Shown here: piece by piece, positions 12,072-13,167 of the stretch | Position numbering within the stretch: position 1 is the stretch's first letter | How the letters are laid out: each line of letters opens with the position of its first letter | Assembly: GCA_047629095.1 (NCBI GenBank) | Contig: JBLHWM010000067.1 | Span: forward strand, 1-13,167 | Length of the DNA stretch: 13,167 nt | Direction: 5' to 3' | Origin: CALBMX01 sp047629095 | GTDB lineage: Bacteria; Planctomycetota; UBA1135; GCA-002686595 | Translations under genes and position numbers: made by a program | Notes under the pieces: generated by a model | The model's database searches: none | What the model saw: the letters and a program-made list of their open reading frames with translations, nothing else | What the model was told of the DNA's origin: nothing

Positions 12072-12971
12072 TCAGGGCTTGCGCTTGCGACCGGGGCGAC
12101 GCGGACCCCATTTGCGAATCCGAGGCAGCGAGTTGTAAAGCACGCGGTGATAGATCCAACGGGGAAGGACGCGGCGCAGGATCGTGAAGGCGTGGGCGTC
12201 GATGGTGGCTTGGACACGCAGGGGTGGATCGTTGCGGCGCATGGTCCGAAGGATCTTCTTCGCCACGCGCTCGTGGGTCGCGAAGGACAGCCCCATCATG
12301 CGCGCGATGAACGGCCCCATGCTCGCGTAGTGCTCGTGGTACGGATCCTCTTCCTCTGTGATCGAAGCGTTGCTCTTTGGAGTCCAGCGCGTGTTCTGAA
12401 ACGAGCCGGAGTGAATGAAGCCGGGCTCGATCAACGACACGCGGATCTTCCAGGGACGCACCTCGTACCAGAGGCTCTCGGTGGCGGCCTCGACGGCGAA
12501 CTTCGAAGCGCTGTAGATCGCCATCGTCGGCATGGCCATCATGCCGCCGACGCTGGACACGGTGATGATGCGGCCATAACGCTGGTGCCGCATGTAGGGC
12601 AAGACCAAGCGCACCAACTCCATCGGCGAACGGAAGTTGATGTCGAGCTGTTCGAGGCGATCCTCTTCATGGGCGTGCTCGACGACGGACCGGTAGGCGA
12701 TGCCCGCATTGTTGATCAGCACATCCACGCCGCCCCACCGCTCGGCCACGACCGCCACCGCATCCTCGCGCGCCTTCATGCCGCGCACATCCAAGGGCAG
12801 AAGCATCACGCGCTCGGACGCATCGATGCCCGCTTCGGCAAAACGCGGCAGGGAAGATTTCCGCGCTGTGAGGACCAAGCGGTGCTCGGTCTTCTTTATG
12901 AGTAGCTGGGCTAGGGCTAATCCCAAGCCAGTGCTTGCTCCGGTTATGAAGACGACGTCATCTGCAGCCAT
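12072..12971 (-). CDS. Classical short-chain dehydrogenase/reductase (SDR)
   Basis: A 299-residue NAD(P)-dependent oxidoreductase. The cofactor motif TGASTGLG is at residues 10-17, R37 at the end of strand 2 (TAR) favours NADP(H), D61 contacts the adenine ring, and NNAG is at 87-90. The catalytic set is N112, S140, Y153 and K157 (SS then IYSASK), complete and correctly spaced. EPGFIHSG (about 183-190) is the usual loop after strand 6. Beyond about residue 250 there is an extension that ends in a very basic tail (PRRPGRKRKP) and includes an aromatic IYHRVLYN stretch; it could bind a membrane surface. The length is greater than the usual 250 residues. The substrate is unknown. A GGGA lies a few bases before the ATG at 12971. 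Confidence 0.92.
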   Translation of the reverse strand: MAADDVVFITGASTGLGLALAQLLIKKTEHRLVLTARKSSLPRFAEAGIDASERVMLLPLDVRGMKAREDAVAVVAERWGGVDVLINNAGIAYRSVVEHAHEEDRLEQLDINFRSPMELVRLVLPYMRHQRYGRIITVSSVGGMMAMPTMAIYSASKFAVEAATESLWYEVRPWKIRVSLIEPGFIHSGSFQNTRWTPKSNASITEEEDPYHEHYASMGPFIARMMGLSFATHERVAKKILRTMRRNDPPLRVQATIDAHAFTILRRVLPRWIYHRVLYNSLPRIRKWGPRRPGRKRKP

Positions 12972-12975
12972 AGGT

Positions 12976-12988
12976 CCCTAGCCTAGGG
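12976..12988. repeat. Short palindrome upstream of the SDR gene
   Basis: CCCTAG-C-CTAGGG (12976-12988) is a perfect 6+1+6 inverted repeat, 5 bp upstream of the SDR start codon. It covers the ribosome-binding GGGA and could be an operator or a small hairpin affecting initiation. No binding protein can be named. Confidence 0.35.
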
Positions 12989-13079
12989 CATTCCGGGGAT
13001 TCACGCGAGGGTGCAAGTCTGGCGCACGCTTGCCGCGGTCACGGATCCGGCCTTAGATCGCTGAAAGCGGGACGCGAAC

Positions 13080-13167
13080 CTACTTGTCTGGAAAGTAGTC
13101 CTTGCCGGCTAGCGAATCCGGCATGCACTCCATTTCGCCAGCCGCGTCCGGATCGTCGTGGGCATAG
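13080..13167 (-). CDS. Partial C-terminus, probable RarA/MgsA-type AAA ATPase
   Basis: Only the last 28 sense codons and the TAG stop (13082-13080) are in the window; the gene enters from the right edge. The readable end contains YAHDDPDA, then MPDSLAGKDYFPDK. A 'Y.HD.P' followed by a 'yLPdeLkGrkYY' type ending is what I recall for the C-terminus of replication-associated recombination protein A (RarA/MgsA, WRIP1 homologue), which acts at stalled replication forks. The assignment rests on this short tail alone. It is on the same strand as the SDR gene, 108 bp upstream of it. Confidence 0.6.
   Translation of the reverse strand, partial: YAHDDPDAAGEMECMPDSLAGKDYFPDK

Noticed and set aside
11814..12905. 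363-codon open frame on the plus strand
   Set aside because: It is antisense to the SDR gene with its full catalytic set, so it is a shadow.

Overview
The window looks like chromosomal DNA of a GC-rich member of the Planctomycetota or a close relative. The clues are an ECF sigma factor of the 'YWYPLYAFLRRRG' type placed just ahead of a membrane Ser/Thr kinase, a secreted RCC1-repeat protein carrying DxNxN (dockerin-like) loops and a C-terminal module I associate with planctomycete exported proteins, and weak or absent Shine-Dalgarno sequences at most starts. This placement comes from protein features only; there is no rRNA, tRNA or other phylogenetic marker.

Layout. (a) 1-225, minus: the N-terminus of an exported or membrane-anchored protein cut by the left edge. 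(b) 226-596: divergent intergenic region with a solo copy of a repeat end. (c) 597-2081, plus: secreted seven-bladed RCC1-like propeller. (d) 2358-3080 and 3179-5059, plus: ECF sigma factor and polytopic membrane Ser/Thr kinase, bracketed by two copies (2135-2305 and 5074-5254) of a roughly 175-bp inverted-repeat element in the same orientation. (e) 8915-5390, minus: a two-gene BlaI/MecI-type repressor and M56 (BlaR1-type) metallopeptidase receptor operon, with a 32-bp operator-like dyad upstream and a hairpin terminator at its end. The receptor has no penicillin-binding sensor; it carries TPR repeats, a histidine-rich motif repeat and a long C-terminal coiled coil. (f) 10293-9130, minus: three small cofactor-independent enzyme folds (ABM monooxygenase-like, VOC, VOC) in an apparent operon. 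(g) 10622-11467, plus: a class I SAM methyltransferase, converging with 11915-11460, minus, a two-TM zinc-ribbon protein; their ends overlap by 8 bp inside one palindrome. (h) 12971-12072, minus: a classical SDR oxidoreductase. (i) 13167-13080, minus: the last codons of a protein resembling RarA/MgsA.

How the genes may work together. Two signalling modules lie tail to tail. The kinase and sigma factor are likely a phosphorylation-controlled transcription switch. The repressor and peptidase pair is likely a proteolysis-controlled switch whose input is not beta-lactam. The genes after 9000 look like ordinary small-molecule metabolism or detoxification.

The most unusual signals are the inverted-repeat element family around the sigma/kinase pair, and the M56-TPR-coiled-coil receptor with its matched operator. 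No CRISPR array, convincing tRNA, transposase or phage gene was seen.
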